Positions 50,312-61,495 of a DNA stretch of 64,000 nucleotides are shown piece by piece. A program made the position numbers and the translations under genes. Positions within the stretch are counted from its first letter, which is position 1; every line of letters begins with the position of its first letter. Source of the stretch: Linyphia triangularis (lineage: Eukaryota; Arthropoda; Arachnida; Araneae; Linyphiidae); assembly GCA_963978545.1 (NCBI GenBank), contig OZ021732.1:46014059-46078058 (forward strand). Direction: 5' to 3'. The notes beneath the pieces are model-generated. The model made no database searches, was not told the DNA's origin, and saw only the letters and a list, made by a program, of their open reading frames with translations.

Positions 50312-50686
50312 TGTTATGAATTTTTCCACTGAGGCAATGATGGCACAGTTTTTAAGATGAAAACTACTATTTCTTCACTCTTCACAGGCACAAAATTTAT
50401 TCAAAGACAACAGTATAATCAATCTCAAGCTTCAACACCAGCTTCAGTAAGAACAACTTCGAATACAGCGATTATACAAGCTCTTTCCGGTAAACAAAGC
50501 GACCAGCTTTCATCGAAGTCCGAAGTAAATCTGAAAACTTTCCCGATCTCCAGTCTTATTTATACTTGGCGCGAGAGAACATTTGCGAAATTTCCAGCCA
50601 ATTCGTCGGAAAAAAAACATCTCGAAATTTCTCGATTGCTTTAGGTGTTGCCACCTTTTTCTAACCTGTATAATCGCTGTTAATAC
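50312..50686 (-). repeat. Gypsy copy 2, 5' LTR, truncated
   Basis: Matches the other LTRs up to about 50686 and then stops. Roughly 84 bp of the U3 outer end are absent, including the terminal TGTTGC, so the element lost its left terminus by deletion or rearrangement. Confidence 0.9.
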
Positions 50687-51233
50687 ACATTAATTACCTT
50701 GTTACCTGTTAATTACCTTGACATTTTGTAAATTATTATTATTATTATTATTATTATTTTGCATCAGTAAAGTTAACAAATATTGTGAATTTTCAGATTC
50801 CTTGGCCTTATAGTTTACAAGATATGAATGCAAATAAATCATAAATGCAAAAATTAAATAATTTTGTAATGCTTTGATAGTTTTAAATTCCATTATTTTT
50901 TGTGAAATTTTTTAGTCTTTGACGGAATTATCGTCACCATGTTTCCTGATGCTTAGGAAAAATGAAAATCACATTTTAGCATTCTACCCTTCATAAAAAC
51001 AATGGCAAAATGTGATCCCAACGATTTTCTCCTTACTCAGCTAGTTTGATGTCGAGTTTGGATTGCTTACTAATCATTTTATTCAGGTTTGTATTATTTC
51101 TCATCTATTGCAATAACGGTTTTAATGTGTCATTTGGAAACGTGTATTTTTGTTTAGTTTTCTTAACACGTATAAGCTTCGTTTTTTTTTTCTTCTTCTT
51201 CCTACATTAGTACTGCTAACACAGAATAACGCT
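50687..51233. other. No gene; (ATT)n tract
   Basis: Begins with a short duplication (ttaattaccttg) next to the truncated LTR. (ATT)n lies at 50732-50757. Confidence 0.5.
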
Positions 51234-51287
51234 ATGAAATTTTTTATTATTCTTTGGTGTTTAGCTCTTCTTTGTGGAGAGTTCAAG
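51234..51287 (+). CDS. Candidate first exon of a small secreted protein
   Basis: The ATG at 51234 encodes 18 residues, MKFFIILWCLALLCGEFK, a textbook hydrophobic signal peptide, followed by the donor AAG|GTAGGC. A possible next exon starts after the AG at 51421-51422 or thereabouts. It encodes a short cysteine-containing segment (HKCLILPSADLCQNTYL) before a GTGAGT donor. No later exon was identified. This could be the start of a secreted peptide gene, or a decayed copy. Confidence 0.35.
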
Positions 51288-51590
51288 GTAGGCAATTATA
51301 TTTTCCAAGAAATTATCTTAAAATTAGAAATAAAATATCAGTTATGGCCATTTTATTTTTTTAAAAAATACAAAATATATAATATTTGTCCAACCATTTG
51401 AGAACTTGTTTGCCATTTAGAGCATAAATGCCTTATACTTCCGAGTGCTGATCTTTGTCAAAATACATATTTGTGAGTATAATTGTTTAAAACTGCATAT
51501 TTTATGTAGTATTTTTGATAACATAATAACGATATTAACAAGACTATTATCATTTAAACCCTTATCTTAACATTTAAAAAAGTAATATCA

Positions 51591-51722
51591 CTGATTCTCA
51601 AAGATTTAATCATTATTTCTCAAAGATTTAATAATTGTTGCTCAAAGATAATTAATCTTTGATTGTCAAAGATTATTAATTATTGATTCTCAAAGATTAT
51701 TAATCCTTGATGCTCAGAGAAT
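51591..51722. repeat. Minisatellite-like tandem repeat, about 25-30 bp unit
   Basis: About five units of the form gattctcaaagattaattaat, with variants ttgctcaaagat and gattgtcaaagat. Confidence 0.8.
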
Positions 51723-51987
51723 TGTCTACAGATTCGTAAATACTTTACTTCTAATTTAGCTGGAATATCTATGAACGTGTCATTATAGAAGAGTATGGGG
51801 ATCAATTGGATTTTTTCTATTTGAATGATTAAATGAAACAGTACAATAACTGAAAACACAAACTTCAAATTTTTCGCTAATCCTGCTCATGTCCTTTCAT
51901 TCACTAGATAAAATATTCAATACGATAAACAATTATTCGTTGATATCTATTTTTATTACATATAATCCCTGGAAGTTACAGAAGTAT

Positions 51988-52727
51988 TGTTGCGTTGGAC
52001 GGGTTCGAAAGATTTGAAGCCAAAGCAGATCAATACTTGCAGAAATTTATTCCAAAATAACTCTTCACAGTTCTCTTGCAGCTCCAGAACTTCTCGTTCT
52101 AGTAGACACAATACAGCTCTTTTCACCTCAATAGAGCACAAAACAGCAGTTAAAAACTTGACAACAACTGCTAAATCACCACAAAAGACAATGCAATACA
52201 GTTCGCTCAGTATCTCCAGTCAACTAATTCAGTGACTCAAAATCCAAGAACTGACTCAGTGACTCAAAATCAGTCAATACTTCAGTGACTCAAAATCAGT
52301 CAACTAACTAACCCTACTCACGGCCGTCCTTATATAGGAGTGGTGAATCCTCACGAACCTTCCAGAGAGAGAAATTTGGAGAACTTTCCAGATCGTAGTC
52401 GAAATGTCCTATACATATACATGTACCTATACATGTACCGAAAATGTCGCCAATTGGGGATAAAAATTAGTTGCCAAAACCATCGCCAACTTGGCTCTAT
52501 CTCGCCAATTTGGCGAGATTCCCATTACCATAATGTTAAATGCCCTGCCCCTTGAAACTCGCTTCCCAGAGTTACCTCTGTAAAACCCGTTATCAAGCAT
52601 TGAGAGGCTCATTGCAGGGAAACAGACTAAGACGAACTACTGCACTGCCTTATACAAAATGTACATAAATTATTATTTACAAAATTAACACTACGAAATA
52701 TTTACAAATATACAAAAATTCGCAACA
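51988..52727 (-). repeat. Candidate solo LTR
   Basis: The outer ends are TGTTGCG and CGCAACA (a 7-bp inverted repeat, TG...CA). On the minus strand a TATA box (cctatataagga, near 52335) is followed by an AATAAA near 52050, the U3-R order of an LTR. A cactgaatc/ctcaaaatcagtcaa micro-repeat lies at 52210-52300. No target duplication is seen (gtat versus tcaa), so the boundaries are tentative. Confidence 0.45.
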
Positions 52728-52857
52728 TCAAACGTTATAACAAAAGTATTCTACCCACCATGTTGAAACAAAAAGTAAAAAATGTAATCTGTAATAATAA
52801 AACAAGCTGTCTGTGTATCTGGCTGGGGATCTATAGAAAGCTACTTAAAATTGGAAA

Positions 52858-53600
52858 AGAACTCTGAAATATTCCACGTAAGTTGTCTTGGCCTTCTAAT
52901 TGTACCTATGACAAACAAAATGTTAAAATTTTAATTATTATTTTTTTTTATTAATTTTGTTAATTTTTATTATTATTTTTTTTACAAAGTATCTTCACAT
53001 AGAGATACAGCTCTGAAATTTTCAACATTAGAAGTTTAACCCTTCTAATTGGACTTTTGAAAAACAGAATAACAAAATTTAAATTAATTTTTTTAGTTAA
53101 TTAGCAATTTTTTTTACAAAAAGACTTCTAATAAGGCAACCGTTCTGAAATTTCCAATATAAGTAGTTTTAGCCTTTTAATTGACCTTTTGAAAAATATA
53201 AACTTAAAATTCCGATTAGTTTTGTTATAATTAATTTTTTGAATTAATTAATAAATATTTAACTAAACGATTTCTAATCGGTCTATTGTTCAGAAATTTT
53301 CAACGTAAATAGTCGTGGCCTTCTAATTTTACATTTAAAAACCAGAATTTTGAAATTTTGATTATTTTTTTTTTAAATGAATTAATATTACCCAAAACGC
53401 GATATCTAATAGGTCTACAGCTCTGAAATTTTCAACATAAGTAGTTTTGGCCTTCTAATTGGACTTTTAATAAAAATAATGTTAAATTTTATTTTTTTAG
53501 TTAATATTTCCACAAAAATTGACTTCTAATAGGCCTAGAGCTTTGAAAATTTCATCATAAGTAGTTTTGGCCTTTTAATTTTACTTTTCACAAACACGTG
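52858..53600. repeat. Tandem repeat array, six units of about 120-138 bp
   Basis: Each unit contains cttctaataggtct, agctctgaaattttcaac and agttttggccttctaatt in that order. Units start near 52858, 52990, 53119, 53257, 53395 and 53514. They are AT-rich and non-coding, with clear divergence between units. Confidence 0.85.
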
Positions 53601-54121
53601 TTAAATTATTCTCAAAGGAGTGCTGTATTATTGTATTAATGGGGAATTTATTTTCTTTCTCCACAGTGGATGGTTTCCGAATGTTAAGGATTTACGCAGC
53701 AAATAGTTTTTAGTGAGTGAAGCAAGCTTATGCTTACGCAGCAATGAACCTTAAAAGAAGCGCCAAAGATGGGACCTATACACCATTGACGGATCTATGC
53801 AATGCGAGGCCACGCAGCTAGCTAAAAAATTGCACATGGTAAAATTTCGTAGAGAAGCACTTGTATTCAGCTAGTAGTACACATTTATAAGGACGTCCAA
53901 GTGGACACACAATTCTACAACAAGGCTTTTGTCTCCCTTCTGTTGCCGTAGTGAGCACACAACTTCCTATTTCTATTTAGCAACAAAACTATACTCCAAC
54001 TTTTGTCGACGAAGTTGCAACACAGTTGTGTCGCCAGTGAAGTCATGGCCTTGGGATAAGTGTAACGAAATATAAGAAAATGTACTCACGAGTATTTTAT
54101 CAATTTTAATTTATATCGTTA

Positions 54122-54159
<38 letters not shown>

Positions 54160-54666
54160 ATGGCTTTTAATCTTTGCCCTACATATAGTATTAAACCATT
54201 ATGGCTATGCGGTTATGTCAGTCTTTAAAGGGTAAATTTTCTCAGTCAAACTAAAATTGAAACTTTGCACCAAACTTGCCAAATTGGCAAGAGTAATGTT
54301 CCTAAATGACGCTATCAAAATTAGCTATCTCTTTATACTATAAAAAAAGCATCTCTCTCTAGTAAAAAAAAATAATAATAAGGATTAAAATAATAATAAT
54401 AAAAAGGATTAAAAAAAAAAATCTGCCGTGGATACTTCTCTGTCTCACAGTGCAAAAGCTATTCGATTTAAAAGTATGAAATTTTATACATTTCTTGGCA
54501 AATATTTTGGAATACTGTTTAAAAGAATTGGAAATGTAAAATTTAGCTTTTATATTATATTACATGTCAAAGTGAGAGACCTTTTTTTTTGCATCTGTCG
54601 TCATCTTTAGGACCGTTTCCTGGCCGTCCTCTTCTAATAAAGGCTCTGCAGGCACAGATATATACA
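53601..54666. other. No gene recognised; poly(A) tract
   Basis: A run of about 31 A lies at 54127-54157. No retroposon-like body or target duplication was identified beside it. Confidence 0.4.
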
Positions 54667-55530
54667 GTGGCTCTTAAAAGTCTTCGTACACTTACAAATT
54701 TCAATAAAATACTACATTAGCCATCTCAAATATAGGATTTTTTTAAATAATATCTCTAATTTCATCTTAAAAAAACTACATAAAATATTTTTAGTGCATA
54801 GTAAAACGTTTTTTTAGAAAAATCATTTATCTAAAAGTATCATAAAAAATATCTCACAAAAGTCTTCGTACTTTCGAATTTTTTTTTTACATACTAGTAT
54901 TTATCGTAATATTTTGGTTAATTAGTAAACCGTAGGATATCTTTCAGCATTCAGAACAACTTTTATGTGTTTGGGAATAAATGTTACTAATTTTTTTTTT
55001 TTTTTTTTTTTTGTAAATTTTTGCATTAATGTTTCTATTCTTTGAACATTTCTGTTTTTATTTGTCTTTTTGTTTTAATGTAATATCTTCTTACTTTGGT
55101 CTCCAATTTTCTCTCTAAATCTGTTCTTTTGGGTTCAAATCGGTCGACAGAGGTAATGTTTTTAGATTTTGTGGGCAAAATAGAGGCGTTAATTGAATGC
55201 TGTGTGCTGGGATCATTATCTTGATAAAAAAGAAGTTATTTGTAATACCCTAATTTTGGACTGACACATTTAATTTATCATTTAAAGTATTCAAATAAAG
55301 TTCATGATTCATTTTTTTCTTCACTTAACAGCAATTTACCAAGACCTAATGCTCACAAGCATCCATACACAAGGACACTTCCATCTCCATGTTATACTGT
55401 TCTCACAAAGTTCGTGAGATCAAGTTCATAATTTGTTCTTCTCCACACAATAATGCAACCATCGAAGCCAAAAATGTTAAATTTGTTTTTATCTTCAAAT
55501 AAGACATGATTCCAATACGTTTCTGGCTTA
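54667..55530 (-). pseudogene. Tc1/mariner-type transposon fossil with transposase remains
   Basis: The left end cagtggctcttaaaagtctt resembles Tc1-family tips. On the minus strand from about 55530 to 55080 the broken frames give pieces in the order of a Tc1 transposase catalytic domain: a segment like FNIFGFDGCIIVWRR, then VLVYGC, NHELYLNTLNDKLNVSVQ, a QDND motif and DLNPKEQ. At least five stops or shifts are present. The opposite terminal repeat was not found, so the element is truncated. Confidence 0.65.
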
Positions 55531-55540
55531 TTTATTATCT

Positions 55541-55830
55541 TAATATATATAAATTACGTGTCACGTTGTTTGTTCCCAATGCAATCATAAACTATTTAAC
55601 CGATTTTAATCAAATTTGCACATGGTAAAATTTTTCACATGGAATTTACAGATTCTAGGAAGTATTTTGTTTGAGGAGCAACCGGAAGACTACGGAAGTA
55701 CACGGGAAGTACGTCATAGAGCAATATCTGTTTCTGCTACAAAAAAACTAATAAAAAGGCGGGAATTGAATACGCGGCGGTTGTGTTGTTTGGACGCAAC
55801 GTATTCATCTCATCCAGAATAATTTGGATA
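55541..55830 (+). repeat. Helitron-like or other dispersed repeat end
   Basis: The run tatatataaattacgtgtca followed by cgttgtttgttcccaatgca and aactatttaaccgatttt resembles the 5' end of a repeat widespread in arthropod genomes that I associate with Helitrons. No CTRR hairpin end or Rep/helicase gene is seen. Low confidence in the class. Confidence 0.35.
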
Positions 55831-56392
55831 CAATATATAAGTGAGTGAAATATTCAATTGCATCTTGTTTATAATGCATTAAAACTGTCCCGTTTTGATT
55901 TTAAAAGTGCGTAGTTATGCGATTTTGTTAGTTTGGACATTATTTGGAACTGATTCACTTTAAATTTCTTCGTATCATAATTCTTTAATCTCACTCTCTG
56001 AACAGTTTTAAAGCAACTTTAAAGAGTATACTAAAAGAATTTTTGATAACTTAATTCTTAAGTTTCAGAGTGTATGTAAAATTTGATTGAAAAAATAACT
56101 AGTTTGATATTTTATCAGGCATTTTCAAACAACTGTTATGTCAGTACCCATAATTAATGTGTATATTTTACTGTGCTTCACATTTTAAAAACTCATTCCC
56201 CACTCTTACCTTAAAGTCAATGAAGGTTTTTTAAACCAGCAGTTTCTAGGTGTAGCCACATTGTTTGCTATCTTCGAATACTAATTCATAAATCTCGCTC
56301 TCTGTACAGATTTGTAGTAACCATAAATATTGTTAAGTTGTATTTCAGCTCCAATTAATCAAGAAGGCATTTGGAATGTATAATTAGCGTTA

Positions 56393-57690
56393 ATGATTTC
56401 TATGATTACCAACTCGCCCATGTATAGAACTAGAGAGGATAAATTTTTTCTGGACGAGGTAAGAATGCTGAAACCACAATGTTGCTGGTTCATTCATAAA
56501 TCGGTCTATTCCTAATTGACGTGGAAATATTGTCAAGTGAATATGGTGCCAGTTCCTAGACGATAAAGTTTCGTATTAGTAGCAAACCTATTTCTTGTGG
56601 GTTTTTGCCGTTTCTTAATTGCTATTTGATTATTTGCATATTCCTTGTGTTTTCAGTAGTTGTTTAGTACAGTCAACTCGCGATAACTCAAAATTCAAGG
56701 AACTGGCCAAATTCTTCGAGTTATTGGAATTCACTTGGAAGTTATTTTATATTCAAGGCATATTCTTGGGACCAAATGAAAACTTCGAGATAAACGAATA
56801 TTCGACTTATGAGACTTCGATTTATCGTGAGTTGACTATATTAACAGCCTTTTTGAATATCCCACCATGTTATAAATTTTGAATCGGGCACCATATTGAA
56901 TTGGCCATGTTTAGGCCTTGACACTAACTTATCAAAATAGCACCAACCCTTCTACTTAAACTAAGAATTTACCCATTAATTGATTGCTTAAACCTATTTA
57001 ATTAAATGGAAGGCTTGGGGTTAATTAAAATTTGCAAATAAATTTATTGTTTAAGTTGTTAAGAAATGTCTAGTTATGTAAACAGTAAGTGGGTACTCTT
57101 CCTTTAGACGGGTATCGGATCAAAATCGCCAAATTGCAGAAATATCTCATTCAAACTTGTAACCTTCGAATCATTTATATATTTCCTATAACAAACCGTT
57201 ACAGGGTTGCTATAGCAAACAATGAATATTTAGGTTTGGCAACATATTTATGCATCATGTAAACACTTAAACTTGGCGCCCACTGGTACCCGTCTAACGG
57301 AAGAGTTCCCAGTAAGTGTTTGATTAAATTTTATGTATTAATTTAAAAGAGAATCTAACATTTTATAATTTAAACTATTAACTTTGTAAACAAAATCATG
57401 CCAATTTTCAAAAAGCTCCTTTTGTATTGTAGCATTAAAAATAGATTTCCTTTTATTGTGGTAGAGCTGTAATATTAGTGGTTACCAAGTGATTTTGTAT
57501 TTTGTTGATATTTAATTGTTTGTGAAATAAAAAATTTATATTGACAAAGTGGCAAAATATTTCATAATTTAAAACCACAATAATATATTCAATGCATGTA
57601 TTTATATTGCAGAAAATTTGGTTCACCAGTGCAGTCCCCCTTATCTCCATTTTATTGCAGCTTGTGTTTCTTAAGCTAGTTGGCAATTAA
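56393..57690 (+). CDS. Candidate two-exon small single-pass membrane protein
   Basis: Exon 1 coding part 56393-56458 (MISMITNSPMYRTREDKFFL then DE) follows an acceptor at 56347-56348 and ends at the donor GAG|GTAAGA, phase 0. Exon 2 begins after ttatattgcag at 57613 in the same phase and reads KIWFTSAVPLISILLQLVFL, a strong membrane segment, then KLVGN and TAA at 57688-57690. The product would be 47 residues with a charged N-terminus and a C-terminal transmembrane helix. A donor (CT|GTAAGT) at 57729 after the stop, and later exon-like blocks, suggest a spliced 3' UTR. I do not recognise the family. Both splice signals and the open phase are seen; that the exons belong together is inference. 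Confidence 0.45.
56670..56836. mobile_element. Pogo/Tigger-like MITE
   Basis: Ends cagtcaactcgcgataac and, at the right, ttatcgtgagttgac form inverted repeats, flanked by TA at 56668-56669 and 56837-56838. The terminal cagtcaactc...gataactc pattern is that of pogo-group elements. It is about 167 bp, non-autonomous, and lies in the first intron of the candidate membrane-protein gene. Confidence 0.65.
57090..57311. mobile_element. 222-bp MITE with 5-bp target duplication
   Basis: Inverted termini tgggtactcttcctttagac and, on the other strand, tgggaactcttccgttagac continue to about 27 bp. The flanking duplication is gtaag (57085-57089 and 57312-57316). No coding capacity; the superfamily is not assigned. 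Confidence 0.75.
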
Positions 57691-59266
57691 AGTGAGAAGA
57701 ATTTCTGGTGCTCTACACAGAAGATCCTGTAAGTTATTTCAGATTCAATGTTAACTTAAAGCGTTGTATTTTCATCCACCAAAAAATTGCACTTTACGAA
57801 TGAATCGTTCATTTGAGAAAACAAGTCACTTGCTGGCAACTTTGGAAAATCATGAGAAATTAATATTGCTGAATTGGATTTTAGTATAATATTAATGATA
57901 AAAATAAGTTATGTAGTGGTACCTTTTTTTTCCACTTAACATAAACAAAAGTGAATTCCGAAATGGCAAAAAACACTGAGTCAAAAGTATGGCGAACCCA
58001 GAACAACAACTGAGGTAAAAATCAATCCTGCTCTAGTATTGAAAGTTGACGTTTAGATATGTTGAAGTGAACTGCCAAAACCATTAGGTTATGGTTGCAT
58101 TGCATGCTGTTGCAATTTAAGCTTTTCGCTTTTTAACTCTGTTAAAAACAAACATCGCAGGAAGAAGTTAAACAAATTTGCAAGTTTAACAGCTAGAATT
58201 CTAAAGGAATAAAGTTGCAAGTAAAACTATATTATATGGTTATATTTCTTTAACTACATACGTATATCTGTAGGGAACATATTTTACTGATTTATTCCAT
58301 TTGAAACTTTATTGTTCAATGACAACCCTAGACTTCAAAGCCTAAATACCTGTTTTTTCTTGGCCCCAAGCAAATAGAAATCAATCTTGAGCAGAAGTAA
58401 TTGCTATCTGCTTCCTACATAATGTATTAAATTGCTTAAATGAAATGTTTTGACTATTACCGGTTTGCAAAATTACTATTTCCAAAAAAATATAAAAAGA
58501 GTGTTGGCAAGGGTAGTACAGTTGCATTTATGTGTCCTATCCAGGGCACTTTGGAACACAGGGTTAACTTGTTAAAATAATTTATGGTAAATTAAAATTT
58601 TACATTATATTGCTATGTGTTTATCATCTAGAAGTGAAAGAAATTTGTGAAATATTATTTTTGATAAGTTTGGATTTTGCTGCACCAACTAAAAGTGACT
58701 TGTAATCCAGTAGATGGAATCCAAAATTATTGTAAATAACCAGGTTACCAGTTTTCTGTACATTTTGCATTCGTGTATCTGTTAACCAAGTTGATTAAAT
58801 AGAGTTTGAACTGCAGTGGAGGAATAAAGAATAAATTATAAAAAATTCTTTAAATATTTTACTGTAAAATATTTATTAACAAGATTTTACATTGTAAAGT
58901 CAAAGAACTATGTAATATTTTATTAGAATTCAATTATTTTTCAGGGGCTCAAAAATTGAAAGATTTATGTGTATGAAAAAATAAACTTTAAAATTATCTA
59001 AATTCTAAGCAAAAAATATCCATAAAAGTATTGTTACAATGATTTATATTTCCTAAGCACTCATGTAGAATAATAAATGAAGTGTAATTATTTCGCTAAA
59101 ATATGTTTATTTTGCATTCGAAGTGTGTGTTAAGAACTTATTTTAGTGCAATAGTTTTATTTATATTTTTGGAATGTAATTTTTTTACTTATTTTTATGC
59201 TAAGCGTTTGACTCATTGAATGTATTGAAGCTGTTTACTTTAGCTAAAAAACAATTATTTTTACAG

Positions 59267-59330
59267 AACTTGAAATCGATTCCAGTTTTCAATGTGCAAT
59301 AGTGTGTAAAGAAAAAGTGCATATGATCAG
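59267..59330 (+). other. Exon-like block, possible internal exon
   Basis: Acceptor ttatttttacag and donor CAG|GTATAC enclose 64 bp. One frame is open (LEIDSSFQCAIVCKEKVHMI) and joins in phase to the block at 60047. It may instead be a 3' UTR exon of the gene at 56393. Confidence 0.3.
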
Positions 59331-60046
59331 GTATACATATATTTTTTCTCCTAAATCATAGATTTCTCAGCTCTTTTATATTATGTTATTTATGGTATTG
59401 TTTTAGTTTGGCTCTAATTATTTTACTTGACCTCTTTACTGAAAATTAAAGAATCATCATAAAACATTTGAAATGAACTAATAAAATGTCCAACAAGTAA
59501 AGCAATATTTATGACGTAAAGAAATATATTCTTATTTGTCAATAGCAAAATAAACGCATTATTTTTTCCTTTAAAATCTCTTAATATGTTCTAATAATTG
59601 TAAAAATTTCAGTAAACAAAAGTATTTTATTTTTTAATAAAATAATTTAAAATAGTTTTTTTTTGGGGGGGGGATATATTTTATTTATATCCTTCACACC
59701 CCAAGTGTTAGTCTTACTTTGGGATTTTACTACAACTTTACATTTTTAAAGATAGTTACATTCTGTTAGAATCAGGTTTTTTATGTGTGTCCAAACTAAA
59801 TAGAAAAATCTGAAGTTGCAGTTAATGACATTTAATCAGTTTTTGTCAAACATAATACAGATCAGTGGAAACACTAATTTCAGTACATTAAATGTAGTTT
59901 AAAAAAAAAAAAAGGAAAATTTAATCAAATTATAGTCAACATAGTATAATTGTTTAAAGTTTTGACCTTTTTTTAAGCTATTCCATGTTTATTGTATACT
60001 GTGTTTTATAGTAACTTAATGTGAGTATTTTAATAATTTCTTTCAG

Positions 60047-60215
60047 ATTCTGTGCTAGAACTTCAAATAGACTGCTGTGGCTGACGATACTATTTGACAT
60101 GTTTGAATGATTTACAATGTCTGTTAAATTTTTAATTGTATTAATTCATAATGAATTATTTTATGATGATACCAATCTTAGTGTTGTTAGTAAATAAAGC
60201 ATTCATTTTATTCAT
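60047..60215 (+). other. Candidate terminal exon with poly(A) signal
   Basis: Starts after aatttctttcag. In phase with 59267-59330 it would add FCARTSNRLLWLTILFDMFE and a TGA. AATAAA lies at 60193-60198. It is either the 3' end of a second reading frame or the 3' UTR of the gene starting at 56393. Confidence 0.35.
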
Positions 60216-61375
60216 GTTTTTTATTGAAATAAATGGACTTTACTAAAAGTTATTATAGTTCTGTAATTGTATTCGTTGATTGATTTTTAGGTCAGTTTCT
60301 TTTATGCTGAAAACTCTAAATTTAAATTTTTGATTCTTGATTTTTTCAGAGATGCTACAGTTCAGCGGAAAATCTAATTTCAGTTCTTTAGATCAAAATT
60401 TTAGTTTTTTTTTTTTACTGTATGAAGAAAATTGGGTTTAATTAGATTAACCTGTTTGCCTATATAATTTAATTGTTTAAAGTTGTTTGACTTCTGGCAT
60501 TTTCTTAAAAAATGAGTTTTTTTACTGGTTTTCATTGCTTTTATGTAAGTTCTGTTTTTTTTTGGGGGGGGGGGGGGGGGCAGCTGTACCATGTCTGTTT
60601 TTGTGGGAACAAAATTGATTGTATCACTTTTTTTAGCACAAGGTGTGTGCATTATTCAAAAAATTTGTCAAGTAGTACATTAATTTTGTCTTGCAATTCA
60701 TTATATTGATTGTGTAATTCAATTTTTAAACTGTAATAACTGTAATAATTTAAATTATTTCTTACAATGACAGCAAATTTAATTCACTGCTTTCCTTTAA
60801 CTTGTACAATTGCATAGAAGTAGTATGTCTCTATTGAGAAAAATGGGCAGTTTTTTTTTTATGTAACCGGAAGCTAAAGTAAATACAGTTTTTCTAAATT
60901 CGTTATATATATGTATTTTTCAAAAGGTTGGCTTAGTTCAGTGTTACTTTGTTCTTTTGTAAAAATTACAAAAATTCTGCAATATACATTAATAAGAATT
61001 TTCTGGAGAAAACTGGTATAAAAGCCTACAGTAAGCTTTCATAAATTAAAGGTTTACATCCAGGTTTTTAGAAATCTGTTTGTTTACACTTATGATCCTT
61101 TCTTAGAAAGTAATTTTATCCAATTAAATGTCCCAGAATTCAACTACCATTAAAGTCAATCATTGTAAAAGGAGAATTTTTTGCAGAAGAATAAAAATGT
61201 GCATTTTAAAACACAATTTAGATTTGGGACCTTTTAAATAAGGACATAATTTATATGATGTTATTAATTAAAAAATATGATTATATGGTGGTTTTACATA
61301 GTGGCTAACACAATATTTTTAAATATTTGTTTGAATTGTTTGCCACTGGTTTAACCTGAAAATATGTATACCCCC
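60216..61375. other. No gene recognised
   Basis: AT-rich, with T/G homopolymers at about 60557-60580. Confidence 0.4.
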
Positions 61376-61495
61376 ATGGATTTTGCAGAATACTCAGCTA
61401 ACAAATGTGGAGCTTTCACTGATCCAGTAAATCTCGCACTAGCAGAAGGCTGTGTAGATCTTACTCAAAAAGACCACCAACCAATACCCAATTAA
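61376..61495 (+). CDS. Short open frame of 39 codons, unrecognised
   Basis: The ATG at 61376 leads to TAA at 61493-61495. The frame includes SANKCGAFTDPVNLALAEGC. An acceptor-like ttttgcag sits at 61381-61388, so the block could be a terminal exon instead. The amino-acid mix looks more coding-like than its surroundings, but I cannot assign a family. Confidence 0.2.
   Translation: MDFAEYSANKCGAFTDPVNLALAEGCVDLTQKDHQPIPN

Larger units (their letters stand above)
36412..50686 (-). mobile_element. Ty3/Gypsy LTR retrotransposon, Gypsy copy 2, hosting two younger insertions
   Basis: Same family and orientation as 18135-23984. The 3' LTR is complete at 36412-36869, and the 5' LTR is cut at about 50686. 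A hAT element at 37250-39754 splits the integrase tail. BEL-A copy 2 at 43694-49776 splits gag. Relative to copy 1 about 110 bp are missing near 42200, between protease and RT. Removing the two insertions leaves about 5.7 kb. The left end sits in (TA)n, so the target duplication cannot be verified. Confidence 0.93.

Noticed and set aside
50357..50644. Plus-strand 95-codon frame
   Set aside because: It lies inside the Gypsy 5' LTR and reflects repeat sequence only.
51984..52731. Full LTR element at 51988-52727
   Set aside because: No internal region or second LTR, and no matching target duplication; kept only as a solo LTR candidate.
54127..54157. Poly(A) as the tail of a LINE, SINE or processed pseudogene
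   Set aside because: No body, promoter boxes or flanking target duplication could be identified.
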